NCBI GenBank assembly: GCA_035363255.1 | Contig: DAOSES010000015.1 | Span: forward strand, 1-58,933 | Reading direction: 5' to 3' | Length of the DNA stretch: 58,933 nt | DNA from: T3SED10-260 sp035363255 | GTDB taxonomy: Bacteria > Caldisericota > Caldisericia > UBA6126 | Shown here: one piece after another, positions 7,870 to 17,860 of the stretch | How positions within the stretch are numbered: position 1 is the stretch's first letter | Layout: each line of letters begins with the position of its first letter | Notes under the pieces: generated by a model | The model's input: the letters and a program-made list of their open reading frames with translations, nothing else | What the model was told of the DNA's origin: nothing | Databases searched by the model: none | Made by a program: the position numbers and the translations under genes

Positions 7870-9183
7870 TTACTGGGTGTTACCAGCAACACTGACTCCA
7901 CGTAGCTTTATTGAACATGGCCCGTAATATTGCTTCAATAGCCTACGTTCCTTTGAAAGAATCAAGTTGTTATGTATTTTTTTTAGGTTTCCAGAAATGG
8001 ATCCACCAAATACAGGAGTAACTTTGTTTCCATCATAAAAATAAGCCAAACGTATTTCACCGCCAAAATCACTTGTTATTTGATCCATTTGAAAATCAGA
8101 GAAGGCTGTAATCTCTAAAAATGCTTCACTTTTCATTTGTTGGAGTGTCTGGCTCCCACTATCAACAGAGATGTTGCAAAACTGCCCTGTTGGCGGAGTA
8201 TGTATATAGTGACTATATTGGATATCCCCCCAATACCTTTCGACTATGCCTTCTTGTATAAGTCGCATTTTGTGAAGTGGAAATCCATCTGAATCAAAGG
8301 GTCTTGAGTGGTAGGATCCTGGAAGCTGAGGATCTAAGTAGAGTGAAATTTTATCACCTTCGATTTCATCTCCTTGAATGTTTTCACCAATATCTGTATC
8401 AGAAATATTTTCATAGATATTTCTGGCTGATAGACGAAACAGATAGTATTGCAATAATTCACTTACTGCGTCACCAGTAAGGATTACGGGTATTTCACAA
8501 AGATTTGGCAGGGGTATTGCTCTTGCCCGATCTGAAGTAGCGTGTAACAACTGCATAATCTTGCTCTTAAGCACACCTTCTTTGAGATCGGACAAAAGAA
8601 TAGCTTCATACAATTCAATTTCTTCGCTTATACCGGGGGCTTGGGTAATACATTCAACATAAAGGCTGGGTTTAACAAAATCGATGGAAAGACCTTTGGA
8701 GTTAGTGATAAATTCTTGCTTAAGAGATAAAAACAATTCACTCGAATTTATTCTAACCTTATCTAAAGACGAATTGGATGAATATATTTCTTGGACTAGT
8801 TGAGGAAGATTTTCGCTTAAATCCTGAACACTAGGGACATTATTGCTTGGATAGTTGACGCATACTACATGATTTACTATCGGAAAGCGTTCGTTTTTAA
8901 CAAAACTTGAAGCATAAACTGCTTTTCGAATAGTTTCTTCCATCTCCTCATCTGACATGGTAGGATGTATAGTAGTGGTTGCTGAGCCCCGATATGACTT
9001 TAAATTAAATTTAAAGTCACGATACACGGTCAATTTTATATCTTCAATCTGTTTTGCTCGAATCATATCTACTGAATCACCAATAAAAAAGAGTTCTCTG
9101 CCTTCATTTTTAATCGATACAATTTTCCAATCGGAGATTTCGTCGCTAAAGAGGCTTAGACATTTTTTGATTCTGTCAATCAT
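7870..9183 (-). CDS. tldE: TldE/PmbA-family protein
   Basis: A 437-residue U62-family protein, partner of TldD. It has the three-part family fold but lacks the HExxxH zinc site, as expected for the TldE/PmbA subunit, which completes the active-site cleft. The TldD/TldE heterodimer degrades short or unstructured peptides and matures some RiPPs in other bacteria. No RiPP precursor is visible nearby. The start follows the tldD stop by one base (TAAAATG), so translation is coupled. Confidence 0.85.
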   Translation of the reverse strand: MIDRIKKCLSLFSDEISDWKIVSIKNEGRELFFIGDSVDMIRAKQIEDIKLTVYRDFKFNLKSYRGSATTTIHPTMSDEEMEETIRKAVYASSFVKNERFPIVNHVVCVNYPSNNVPSVQDLSENLPQLVQEIYSSNSSLDKVRINSSELFLSLKQEFITNSKGLSIDFVKPSLYVECITQAPGISEEIELYEAILLSDLKEGVLKSKIMQLLHATSDRARAIPLPNLCEIPVILTGDAVSELLQYYLFRLSARNIYENISDTDIGENIQGDEIEGDKISLYLDPQLPGSYHSRPFDSDGFPLHKMRLIQEGIVERYWGDIQYSHYIHTPPTGQFCNISVDSGSQTLQQMKSEAFLEITAFSDFQMDQITSDFGGEIRLAYFYDGNKVTPVFGGSISGNLKKIHNNLILSKERRLLKQYYGPCSIKLRGVSVAGNTQ

Positions 9184-9184
9184 T

Positions 9185-10615
9185 TTACACCAACCTTGCT
9201 TTGGCTTTGATGTAGGGACCGCCTGTAGATACTTTTACCATCTCTTTGTATCCTTTTCCGCAAGCTCCTGTGCCAAACAGCTCAAAATCATTGGAGACCA
9301 TGGAAATTGACTTAAGCAAATCAGGTACATAACCTGTCATAATGATAGGAGAAAAAATCTTGCCTGTTAATTTCCCATTTCTTATTTCTTTTGCATATGC
9401 AACTACGCATTGTATACCCCAATTTTTGGGATCTTCCATACCACTTTGACTGCTTTCCAGCAACATGCCGTAGTCAATGCTTTGTATCATCTCGTCAAGA
9501 CTATGATGACCTGGTACAAAAAAAGTATTGGTCATTCGAGTATAGGCTTTATGAGCATAGGATTGGCGTTTACCATTGCCAGTAGGATAAACATCCAATC
9601 TTATGGAAGACAAATGGTCGCAAATACCATTGATAAGTCTGCCATTTTGTATTATGACAGTATCTCTTCCAGGATTTCCTTCATCATCGAACCAATAAGA
9701 TGATACATGCTCTGCGGATTTTGCTCCATCATGCATATTTACCAACTCGGAAGCAATCATTTTTTCCATGAATTCAAAAGCTTTTGCTCTCTTTTTTACA
9801 AACATATCCATTTCAACCCCATGACCAAAAGCTTCATGAGCTATAAGGCCAGAAACATCAGGAGAGCATATTACATCATATTCTCCAGGAATAATAGGTT
9901 CGGCATCTAACAGCAATAAAGCTTCATTGATGCAATCTTCAAGTTGATCTTCCATCTCATTGATAATTTCAAAGCCTTTCAAACCTGAAAAACCTCTATA
10001 AAGCGATTTTGATATCTTGTCTCGTTTAACTATTGGGACAAGATAACCCTCAGTATGTATCCAGGACTGTTCGAGATCTTTTTGTTGTGAAAGATAAAGT
10101 TTTGAGGTTTTAACTTCTTGATAAACAGCACTAAAATTTGCCAGATAAGGACTTAGTTGGTGGGCTTTATCTTTAATGTTACATAAGCGTTCTATTTTCT
10201 CAGAGGAGTCTATTTGCATGGGATCTACAGTAATTTGACCTTCATTATGCTGGTAAATTTGTTCTTCGATGGGTAATGGATATTCATGAAAAGGGACGGA
10301 GGCTTTTTTTATAAGCTGGAAGCTGTTGTTTAGGTCGTATCGAATGAGTTGTAAGGTAGATAAAAAAGTGCTTTCATTAAGAACGTTGAGTGAGAATTCA
10401 GCATAATGCATGCCATTATGCACACGCACCACAAAACCTCTTTGCCCCCAGGGGGTATCGTTTATGCTGATACTTTGTGACCGTACAGCATAAGAAGAGC
10501 CTATAACATCAGTACCAAGAATGGATACATAGGGATAATCCAAAGAAAGGACATCGATCATTTTTTTGAGCAAAGGTTTTTTTTCGGTTAAAAAACTAGA
10601 AAATTCAACCTGCAT
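9185..10615 (-). CDS. tldD: TldD-family metalloprotease
   Basis: A 476-residue U62 peptidase. The zinc motif HEAFGHGVEMD (HExxxH) lies in the middle of the protein, and the C-terminal GTGACGKGYKEMVKVSTGGP segment is typical of the family. An upstream in-frame GTG at 10642 was rejected because AAAGGAG at 10624-10630 is placed eight bases before the ATG at 10615. It is the first gene of the tldD-tldE unit, with a sigma-A-type promoter at 10684-10712. Confidence 0.9.
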   Translation of the reverse strand: MQVEFSSFLTEKKPLLKKMIDVLSLDYPYVSILGTDVIGSSYAVRSQSISINDTPWGQRGFVVRVHNGMHYAEFSLNVLNESTFLSTLQLIRYDLNNSFQLIKKASVPFHEYPLPIEEQIYQHNEGQITVDPMQIDSSEKIERLCNIKDKAHQLSPYLANFSAVYQEVKTSKLYLSQQKDLEQSWIHTEGYLVPIVKRDKISKSLYRGFSGLKGFEIINEMEDQLEDCINEALLLLDAEPIIPGEYDVICSPDVSGLIAHEAFGHGVEMDMFVKKRAKAFEFMEKMIASELVNMHDGAKSAEHVSSYWFDDEGNPGRDTVIIQNGRLINGICDHLSSIRLDVYPTGNGKRQSYAHKAYTRMTNTFFVPGHHSLDEMIQSIDYGMLLESSQSGMEDPKNWGIQCVVAYAKEIRNGKLTGKIFSPIIMTGYVPDLLKSISMVSNDFELFGTGACGKGYKEMVKVSTGGPYIKAKARLV

Positions 10616-10683
10616 AAGTTTCACTCCTTTAGAGGCAATCACAAAGCATCTATTGCCTTATCCAAAACTCACATCACGATAAG

Positions 10684-10712
10684 ATTTTAGTCTTGCAATT
10701 GCATTAAATCAA
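10684..10712 (-). promoter_or_regulatory. Promoter of tldD-tldE
   Basis: On the minus strand, TTGATT (10707-10712), a 17-base spacer and TAAAAT (10684-10689) fit a sigma-70-type promoter about 65 bases before the tldD start. It lies in the 149-base gap between xylB and tldD. Confidence 0.5.
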
Positions 10713-10764
10713 GTAAAAGGCGAAGATCAGTAGATGCAATAAAATTCTATAAAAGAATATTAAC

Positions 10765-12276
10765 TTAGGTTGTTTTGGTTTCTATGATAGCGTGAAGCCT
10801 TTGAAAGCTCTGGAACATATGGGAATAAAGATCTTTGTACATAGGATACAATTCAGCATATAATCTGGCATTTGAACTTGGAAAAACGTATTCATCAGGA
10901 GTTCTTTTGCGATTTAGGATGGAATCATGTGAAAAACAATTAGTGCCTAAACCAGCGATCAGGGCAGCACCAAAAGCTGGTTCTTCAACTTCCTGATTTA
11001 GACAGATGGTATCGTTGATGATATCGCTCATGATTTGAAGCCATAGTTTACTTTTTCCTGCTCCTCCAAAGATTTTAATACGCTTGATGTCAATTCCGCT
11101 TGACTTGATAAGCTCAACTGAATCGAGAATACCAAAACTAATTCCCTCCATTAAAGAACGAATAAAATGAGCTTGTTGGTGACGCATGGAAAAACCAAAA
11201 AAAACTCCCTTAGCATAGGGGTCTGAATGGGGGGTACGTTCTCCGTTCAAATACGGAAGAAATAGTAAACCTTCTGAACCTGCAGGTGCTTGAGATGCAA
11301 TTTTGGACATATCTTGATATGAAAGTTGAGGAGTAAATTGTGTTTTGTACCATCGAAGAGCTGAGCCAGCTGAAAGCATGACTCCCATGAGATGCCATTT
11401 GTTGGCCCAAGCATTACAAAAGCAATGGATCCTTCCATCAGAATCAGCGAAAAATTGGTTGATGGGAGCAAAAGCAACTCCGGATGAGCTAATAGAAATG
11501 CTAAGATCGCCCTCAGAACAAATCCCTGCAGCAAGAGACTGAGCAACATGGCTGGATGCGCCTGCAATGATTGGAGTTCCAGGAAAGATCCCAGTTACAC
11601 GAGCGGCTTCTGGGCTTACAACAGAACTTGAAGCAAGAGATTCACTCATGTCGGGGAGCAAAGCTGGTGATATATGTAATGCTATGAGCATATCTTTTGA
11701 CCATTTTCGACGTAAAACATTGAATAAAGATGTTCCGGATGCATCCGTGACTTCGCTCATGTATGCGCCAGATAAACGATAGCGTATATAATCTTTTGGA
11801 AGTAGAATTTTTGCGGTTCGACGGTAAAGATCAGGTTCATTTTCTTGGACCCAAACAACTTTGGGAGCTGTAAAACCTGGGTAAACTCTATTTCCTGTAT
11901 ATTGTATAATCTCCTTTTCGCCAATATGTTGATTCATAGTTTCACATTGGAGAATACTTCGCTGATCATTCCATAAGATACAGGGTCGAATCACTGATCC
12001 AGAACCATCAAGTAAGACCAAACCATGCATTTGACCGGTTAAACTAATTCCTTGGATTTGGTTGGGTAGTATATTTTTGGCTTCAAAAATTTTTCGTATT
12101 GAAGCAATAGTGCCTATCCACCAATCTTCTGGATCTTGCTCTACCCACAATGGATGGGGCGTATAAGTTGGGTGTTCTGTCCATGCACTTGCTACAATCT
12201 GGTAGGTATCATCGATTAGAATAGCTTTAACACCAGGGGTGCTAATTTCGATACCAAGGAAATATGTTTTATTCAT
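10765..12276 (-). CDS. xylB: Xylulokinase (FGGY family)
   Basis: A 503-residue sugar kinase that phosphorylates D-xylulose to xylulose 5-phosphate. The N-terminal IEISTPGVKAILID ATP site, LSLTGQMHGLV-like ISLTGQMHGLVLLD, LWNDQRS, YLNGERTPHSDPYAKG and the C-terminal FGGAGKSKLWLQIMSDI fit xylulokinase better than glycerol or gluconate kinase. AGGTGA precedes the ATG. No xylose isomerase or sugar transporter adjoins it, so the substrate rests on family similarity. The gene stands alone, downstream of a tRNA-Arg gene. Confidence 0.85.
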   Translation of the reverse strand: MNKTYFLGIEISTPGVKAILIDDTYQIVASAWTEHPTYTPHPLWVEQDPEDWWIGTIASIRKIFEAKNILPNQIQGISLTGQMHGLVLLDGSGSVIRPCILWNDQRSILQCETMNQHIGEKEIIQYTGNRVYPGFTAPKVVWVQENEPDLYRRTAKILLPKDYIRYRLSGAYMSEVTDASGTSLFNVLRRKWSKDMLIALHISPALLPDMSESLASSSVVSPEAARVTGIFPGTPIIAGASSHVAQSLAAGICSEGDLSISISSSGVAFAPINQFFADSDGRIHCFCNAWANKWHLMGVMLSAGSALRWYKTQFTPQLSYQDMSKIASQAPAGSEGLLFLPYLNGERTPHSDPYAKGVFFGFSMRHQQAHFIRSLMEGISFGILDSVELIKSSGIDIKRIKIFGGAGKSKLWLQIMSDIINDTICLNQEVEEPAFGAALIAGLGTNCFSHDSILNRKRTPDEYVFPSSNARLYAELYPMYKDLYSHMFQSFQRLHAIIETKTT

Positions 12277-12325
12277 GAACTTTCACCTAATATATCGTGC
12301 TTGTTCGTTTTATATCATAAAAAAA

Positions 12326-12399
<74 letters not shown>

Positions 12400-12426
12400 T
12401 TACAACATTTAATATTCTACACATTT

Positions 12427-13431
12427 TTACAATTTTGCAAAATATCGAATTATTCCTGCTTCTATACTTTCAGCTAAATCGTCTAGAAATTTATGGTTTT
12501 TAAATCTATTTCTATCAATTTCACTTGAAAAAAAAGCACACTCAATAAGCAGTCCGTATTTTGCCTGAACAGATTTTAAGGTTAATAAAGGATCGTTTAG
12601 TATGTGATTTAATTTTAAACCAGTTCCTTTTTCAAGAGATAAGAATATCATTTTTGCTAAAGGAAGTGAGGAAACGTGCTCATAGTACATAAAAACCCCA
12701 TTCGAATACGCATAATCGGAATCGTTTTGGTGAATAGACAAAAACAGGATGGGATTAAAACTATTTACAAAATCAAAGCGTTGCTGTAAACGAAGATTTT
12801 CTTTTGAAAACTCGTCCTCTCTTGTGAGAATAACTTTCGCACCTCTTTTTTCAAGACGTTTTTTTAGAATAATTGAGAGTTCCAGATTAATCTTGCTTTC
12901 AATCAGATCGCCTCTAATTACGCCAGGATCATAAATAGTCATGGTTTCTTCATCAAAAGCTCCATGACCAGGATCGATGATTATGGTTTGATTAAAAAGT
13001 ACTCTCTGAGGGATTTTGCTTAATACTAGTCTATGTGAGCGATAATCGGTAGACGACTCAAAACAAGGATAGGGATAATCCTCTAGGGCAAAAGCACAAA
13101 ACAAACTATTAACGGTAGGATCGTAATAATGACAGAAAACAGATTCAAGGAACGATTCAGCTAAAAACTTTTGGTTCTCAAGGATACAAATATTCTTAAA
13201 TTCAATAACAATGCTTGATGTTTCAATTTTGTTTTCACAAAAAAGCATGGAATCAGATAAAAAGATGAAAACCAATTCGTCATTTTCTGTGTCTCTCGTA
13301 AACTCAATTTGTAGCTTATTTAAGCAAGCAGATTCTTGAATTGGACTATAAATCAAAACGCTAACTATAATTAAACTAATTAAACAAAAAAACAAAAGGG
13401 TTTTTAGAGTGACATGCTTATTTGCTATCAA
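12427..13431 (-). CDS. N-acetylmuramoyl-L-alanine amidase (Amidase_3), short form
   Basis: A 334-residue protein with one N-terminal membrane anchor or signal segment (LLFFCLISLIIVSVLIY), a divergent middle region (about 35-140) and a C-terminal Amidase_3 domain. The zinc and catalytic residues are visible in IIIDPGHGAFD, LIESKINLEL, LSIHQND and LIECAFFS. It cleaves the amide bond between MurNAc and L-Ala in peptidoglycan. The start is TTG at 13431, overlapping the upstream amidase stop by 14 bases, with AAAGG seven bases before it. It forms a two-gene unit with the multi-SH3 amidase. Confidence 0.85.
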   Translation of the reverse strand: MIANKHVTLKTLLFFCLISLIIVSVLIYSPIQESACLNKLQIEFTRDTENDELVFIFLSDSMLFCENKIETSSIVIEFKNICILENQKFLAESFLESVFCHYYDPTVNSLFCAFALEDYPYPCFESSTDYRSHRLVLSKIPQRVLFNQTIIIDPGHGAFDEETMTIYDPGVIRGDLIESKINLELSIILKKRLEKRGAKVILTREDEFSKENLRLQQRFDFVNSFNPILFLSIHQNDSDYAYSNGVFMYYEHVSSLPLAKMIFLSLEKGTGLKLNHILNDPLLTLKSVQAKYGLLIECAFFSSEIDRNRFKNHKFLDDLAESIEAGIIRYFAKL

Positions 13432-16400
13432 ACCAGGCCTTTATACCTGTAAAAATCCCTTCAGCGATTAAATTTAAAAAAGTATCACTTTGCAACATTT
13501 TTTCTTCTTCTGGGTTGGATAGGAAAGCGCATTCAATGAGTAAAGATGGCATAGTAGTAACATTTTTAGTCACTGCAAAACCTCGTTGTTTTGCTCCTCT
13601 ATTTGCCAAACCAGTACTACTGATCATTGAGTTTAAAATCCATTCTGATAGCTGTTTATCTTCATCTTTGAAATAGAATATTTCACTTCCTTTGGCTTCG
13701 GAGCTAAGAGATGCATTGTTGTGAATACTGAGATACAAATCTGCTCCTGATTTGTTTGCCATATCAATACGCTCTTCGAGTTTTAATGAGGATTTATTTT
13801 GCTCCTGATCACGAGTTAGAATTACTTTGGCTCCAGCTTTTTCCAACAAATCTTTTAAAAATAAAGTAATTTTGAGATTAACTACACTTTCAAGAAGTCC
13901 CGTAGGTCCTATAGCTCCAACATCATAGTATCCATCCTCCGAAAAAGCTCCATGTCCAGGATCTAATATGATGGTTTTGCCAGCAATACCTTTACCAGTT
14001 TTTGGTTTTAATGTAAACACAAATTGATGCCCTTCTTCTAGCATGGCAGTTTCAAAAGAAGCATACTGAATCAAGTTAAATATGATATCAGTTTTGGATG
14101 ATTGAGTGTCCCCCCGAGGCTGAGAACTAATCTTTTCCAAATCAGGATTGTCAGGAATTTTAATAAAGTTAGCAAGGGTGGTGTTGTAAAAGCTTAGAGT
14201 AACCATCTTTTGATTCACTGTTGGAACGCATTTTGCTGGTAACGCAAAATTAAAGACATAAACTAACGATTGGTTTTGTTTAGAAAAAGACAAATCAATA
14301 AGAGTGTTGTCAAGGTAGTAGGTATTAGCATCTTTGGTGAGTGTTGTCTGAAAAATTTTTGGAAAATCACTTAGAGCAAGGTGCATGATTTGATCAATGG
14401 AAGCGATGTTATGGTCGAGTTCAATACGTGCTTGGTTTTCGATAGTTTTGACAAAAACATATTTTGTATCTTGTTTAAAACGATATTCTTTTTTGTTTAG
14501 GAGTAACACTGCTTCCTTCTTTTCAGAATCCCAGGATAGAACACTATTGCTCATATTGGCGAAAAGAAACAAAGGAAGATAAAGTTGATTTTGATGATTA
14601 CGTAGCAAAAGGTGGTTTTCGAGTTCTACTCCATTAATAAGAAGCTTTGGTCCATCATAATTGTTGTAATCAGAAAAATCAAAGATTAAAGCTTTATTGT
14701 CAAGCTTTGATAAAAATTTCAACTCTTTCTCCATTTCAACAACAATTCTTACGATATTGGGATTGATAGAGAATTGGGAAGCCCTAATGCTAATTATACC
14801 GTTCTCGTTAACTTGTTCCTTGAATTCGTTTTGAAATAGTAAAGTATCTGATAAGTCAAAAACATAGCGAGGAGGATTTTGAAGTCTAATAGTATCGAAG
14901 GTATATGATGCATCTTCGTTAAATGAAAGAGTTAGCGTTGTATTTTGCTTGCTTTTTGACCAGGTAACAGCGCTAATCTTTTTTTGAGTACTCTGGGGAT
15001 TTTTTGGAGTTTGCTGTATATTTTTAAGTTGAACCCATCCACGTATATTTGATGAGTTTTTTACTTGAGCCCAAGCTTCATTTTGAAGATTGTTTGACAT
15101 TCCAATAATAAAAATAGAACCTGTTTTTGAGTTAATTGAGGTGGGAGAAGGAAAACTTAGGTCTGGACCTTGATAAATTTTAAGTTCTGTGTTGGTATTA
15201 ATAGAAAAACTTGTACCAATTAGCTTTGTGTCCAACTGGATAGGATTCTTGCTAATAGTAAGAAGAGAACCTAAGATCCAACCTTTTTTTTCAGCCATAC
15301 TCACATAGAACCAGGATTCTTTGCTGTCGGTATAAGCAGAGCCCTCGATCTGAATAGGGGTAAGAGCAGATGTCTCGCCAATTTTCTCAAAATCAGTGCC
15401 TGGTCCTTTTCGAATATTTACTGCTTCTTTGGTTTCATTTCTAACTTCATTTGATTTGACTACTACTACCCAAGAAGCAACCCAACCTTTCACTGAGTTT
15501 TCGAGTTGTAATTCATACCATAGTTTTCCATTGATGTCATTTCCCTGGTTTAAAATGGGGTATTCAGATTTAATCTGAATTGTTCGAACAATTTTGGCTT
15601 GGATAGATGGACCCTCTCTAAGATTAACTATGGGTTCGATGACTGCAAATCGATTACTCACTGGAGTTTTTGTGTCTGAATACTTTTTTACCTCAACTAC
15701 CCAGGAAGCAACCCATCCTTCGACATTGTTGGGCAAACGGACCATGTACCAGGTATCTTGATTGTCATCTTGTGCTTCATAGATTCCTCTTAACTCCATA
15801 TAGCTTGTAATGGTTGTTACTGTGTCGAATTGGGTGCCTGGTCCTTTTCGAATATTAACGTTTTCATCGATGATGATTAACTTATCGGCAGCCGATTTTT
15901 TGTCTTCTTTCACGGTTTTAACAGTAACTACCCAAGAAGCTACCCAAGCTTCACTTCCATCATTCATAGGAATTTTATACCAACTACGATTTTCGTTGTC
16001 TTTAATTTCAGATATGACTTTTTTTTCAACAGTTTGCTGGATGACAACATTAATTTTTGAGCTCAATGAAGGAGCTACACGCACACGAACTCCTGCTTCT
16101 ATGATAATAGTTTTATCAGATACGGGAACTTCTTTTTCAAGAGATTTTATAGAATCTATAACCCATGAAGCAATAAAACCTTCCAGAGTATTGTTAATTT
16201 TTAGTTTGTACCACAATTTGTTTTCTTGATCATTAACTTCGGATACGATAAGAAATTCACTTTCTTCATTAACTACATGGACAATATCTGAATTTAGAGA
16301 TGGAGCCATACGAATGTTGGCAACGGGAGATATTACAACATAACGAAGAGTTTGAGCTCGACTAATCGAGGATAGTGTAAAACTACTAAGCAATGCTATG

Positions 16401-16432
16401 GTTATGAACAAACTTAGAATTTTGTTAATCAT
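13418..16432 (-). CDS. Multi-SH3 / AMIN N-acetylmuramoyl-L-alanine amidase
   Basis: A 1004-residue exported wall hydrolase. A signal peptide (about 1-26) precedes six bacterial SH3-like repeats (about 28-480). The first four of these each end in a G/A-W/F-V/I-ASWV motif. Next come an AMIN domain (about 490-590), a stalk-like segment with KLLINGVELENH and LYLPLFLFA (about 600-680), a second AMIN-like region, and a C-terminal Amidase_3 domain (about 805-1000) with IILDPGHGAFS, GLLESVVNLK, LSIHNNAS and LIECAFLSNPEEE. The SH3 and AMIN parts should bind wall polymers and localise the enzyme. GGAG precedes the ATG. It is unusually long for this family. Confidence 0.9.
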   Translation of the reverse strand: MINKILSLFITIALLSSFTLSSISRAQTLRYVVISPVANIRMAPSLNSDIVHVVNEESEFLIVSEVNDQENKLWYKLKINNTLEGFIASWVIDSIKSLEKEVPVSDKTIIIEAGVRVRVAPSLSSKINVVIQQTVEKKVISEIKDNENRSWYKIPMNDGSEAWVASWVVTVKTVKEDKKSAADKLIIIDENVNIRKGPGTQFDTVTTITSYMELRGIYEAQDDNQDTWYMVRLPNNVEGWVASWVVEVKKYSDTKTPVSNRFAVIEPIVNLREGPSIQAKIVRTIQIKSEYPILNQGNDINGKLWYELQLENSVKGWVASWVVVVKSNEVRNETKEAVNIRKGPGTDFEKIGETSALTPIQIEGSAYTDSKESWFYVSMAEKKGWILGSLLTISKNPIQLDTKLIGTSFSINTNTELKIYQGPDLSFPSPTSINSKTGSIFIIGMSNNLQNEAWAQVKNSSNIRGWVQLKNIQQTPKNPQSTQKKISAVTWSKSKQNTTLTLSFNEDASYTFDTIRLQNPPRYVFDLSDTLLFQNEFKEQVNENGIISIRASQFSINPNIVRIVVEMEKELKFLSKLDNKALIFDFSDYNNYDGPKLLINGVELENHLLLRNHQNQLYLPLFLFANMSNSVLSWDSEKKEAVLLLNKKEYRFKQDTKYVFVKTIENQARIELDHNIASIDQIMHLALSDFPKIFQTTLTKDANTYYLDNTLIDLSFSKQNQSLVYVFNFALPAKCVPTVNQKMVTLSFYNTTLANFIKIPDNPDLEKISSQPRGDTQSSKTDIIFNLIQYASFETAMLEEGHQFVFTLKPKTGKGIAGKTIILDPGHGAFSEDGYYDVGAIGPTGLLESVVNLKITLFLKDLLEKAGAKVILTRDQEQNKSSLKLEERIDMANKSGADLYLSIHNNASLSSEAKGSEIFYFKDEDKQLSEWILNSMISSTGLANRGAKQRGFAVTKNVTTMPSLLIECAFLSNPEEEKMLQSDTFLNLIAEGIFTGIKAWFDSK

Positions 16433-16462
16433 ATCACGCTCCTTGCAAGAATAAGGTAAATA

Positions 16463-16915
16463 TTACCATACATCATTTCGTAGGTTTCGATTAATATCTT
16501 TTTCTTTGATAGTTTTACGTTTGTCGAAAAGAGTTTTTCCTTTAGCGCTTCCTATTTCAAGTTTAACATGGTTGTTTTTGAAGTAGATACTTAATGGAAT
16601 AATAGTAAGGCCTTTTTCCTGAGCTTTAGATGATATTTTTCGAATTTCACTTTTGTGTAGTAGTAATTTTCTTTTTTTGTCAGGATAAGCGGTTCCATAG
16701 GATTTTGTATAAGATATGTGAAAGCCGTGTAGCCATGATTCATCCTTTTCAAATATCACATAACTATCTTTGAAATTTATATTTCCGTGACGAATAGCTT
16801 TGACTTCATCACCAATGAGTACTATACCTGCTTCCCATCGATCAATTACATGATACTGAAAATAAGCTTTTTTGTTTTCAGCTATTTTTTTTATTTGGTT
16901 TTTTTCTAATGCCAT
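16463..16915 (-). CDS. smpB: SsrA-binding protein SmpB
   Basis: A 150-residue tmRNA-binding protein needed for trans-translation. Family signatures include KKAYFQYHVIDRWEAGIVL, GDEVKAIRHGNINFKDSY, and a C-terminal basic tail GKTLFDKRKTIKEKDINR that enters the mRNA channel. No Shine-Dalgarno sequence is seen. A strong promoter ends nine bases before the ATG, so the transcript is probably leaderless or nearly so. The tmRNA gene itself is not in the window. Confidence 0.95.
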   Translation of the reverse strand: MALEKNQIKKIAENKKAYFQYHVIDRWEAGIVLIGDEVKAIRHGNINFKDSYVIFEKDESWLHGFHISYTKSYGTAYPDKKRKLLLHKSEIRKISSKAQEKGLTIIPLSIYFKNNHVKLEIGSAKGKTLFDKRKTIKEKDINRNLRNDVW

Positions 16916-16924
16916 TTGATATAG

Positions 16925-16952
16925 ATTATAATTGGCTTTGATGAGAGTTCAA
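16925..16952 (-). promoter_or_regulatory. smpB: Promoter of smpB
   Basis: On the minus strand, TTGAAC (16947-16952), a 16-base spacer and a perfect TATAAT (16925-16930). The -10 box ends nine bases before the smpB ATG, predicting transcription start within about 0-4 bases of the start codon. Confidence 0.6.
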
Positions 16953-16978
16953 CGATTAAAAGAGCTTTTTGAGTAAAA

Positions 16979-17860
16979 CTAAGCTTCTGATGAGATAAAA
17001 TCATGAAATTCTTGAGGCCATGGTGCCTCAAAAGTCATGACTTGCTTCATTTTATATGGCATAAAGGAGAGTTTCCACGCATGGAGCATTAATCTTTGGC
17101 ATATGGTATCTCTAAGTCCATATATCGTATCTCCACATACTGGATAACCAAGATATGCAAGATGAACTCTTATCTGGTGGGTCCTTCCAGTATGAATCAA
17201 GACAGATAATAGAGAATGTTTTTTTAACTGATTCAATAATTCTACGTCAGTAATTGCAGGTTTACCCCTGGAAGATACTTTCATGCAAGATTTTTCAGGA
17301 AATTTTTCAATTGGATAAGATATTCTTGCGTGTTGGTCGGGAAAATGACCCTCACAAATAGCTATATAGTTTTTTGTAATTTTTCGTTGTTGGAATAAGT
17401 CTGCCATATACTGATGAGCTGGATTGTTTTTTGCAACAACAATCAAGCCAGAGGTGTCTTTATCAAGCCGATGGACAATTCCCAAACGCTCTTTTCCATT
17501 TAAATCAGACAATGATTTGCTATATGCCATGAGAGCATTAACCAAAGTACCTGTATTTTGGTGAACAGAAGGATGGGTTACCATGCCACAGGGCTTGTTT
17601 ATAATTAAGATATGTTCATCTTCATAGGTGATTTGTAAAGGTATGCTTTCAGAGAGGATATCTTTTTGAGAGATTGGAAGCATGTCTGGATAAGTGATTA
17701 GATCACCTTGGCGCACTGAACATGAAGCTTTAGCTATTTTGTTGTTTAATAAAACGAGTCCTTTTTTAATGCTGGGTAAAATCTGGCTTCGTGATATGGA
17801 TAGTAGAATTGAAAGATAGGAATCAATTCGATCAAAATCTTGCTCAACCTTATGTTGCAT
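16979..17860 (-). CDS. rluD: RluD-family 23S rRNA pseudouridine synthase
   Basis: A 293-residue pseudouridine synthase. An S4 RNA-binding domain at the N-terminus (RIDSYLSILLSISRSQI) precedes the catalytic domain with IVHRLDKDTSGLIVVAKN, whose Asp attacks uridine. RTHQIRVHLAYLGYPVCGD is also typical. In Firmicutes the RluD homologue follows lspA exactly as here. The ATG at 17860 is preferred over an in-frame TTG at 17878, and either start overlaps the end of lspA. Confidence 0.9.
   Translation of the reverse strand: MQHKVEQDFDRIDSYLSILLSISRSQILPSIKKGLVLLNNKIAKASCSVRQGDLITYPDMLPISQKDILSESIPLQITYEDEHILIINKPCGMVTHPSVHQNTGTLVNALMAYSKSLSDLNGKERLGIVHRLDKDTSGLIVVAKNNPAHQYMADLFQQRKITKNYIAICEGHFPDQHARISYPIEKFPEKSCMKVSSRGKPAITDVELLNQLKKHSLLSVLIHTGRTHQIRVHLAYLGYPVCGDTIYGLRDTICQRLMLHAWKLSFMPYKMKQVMTFEAPWPQEFHDFISSEA

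Noticed and set aside
9391..9910. Several plus-strand frames of 64-97 residues opposite tldD
   Set aside because: They are antisense to a clearly conserved gene, have no ribosome sites and show no family resemblance.
13418..16432. Repeats inside the amidase gene as a mobile or satellite element
   Set aside because: They correspond to SH3 repeats in an intact reading frame.
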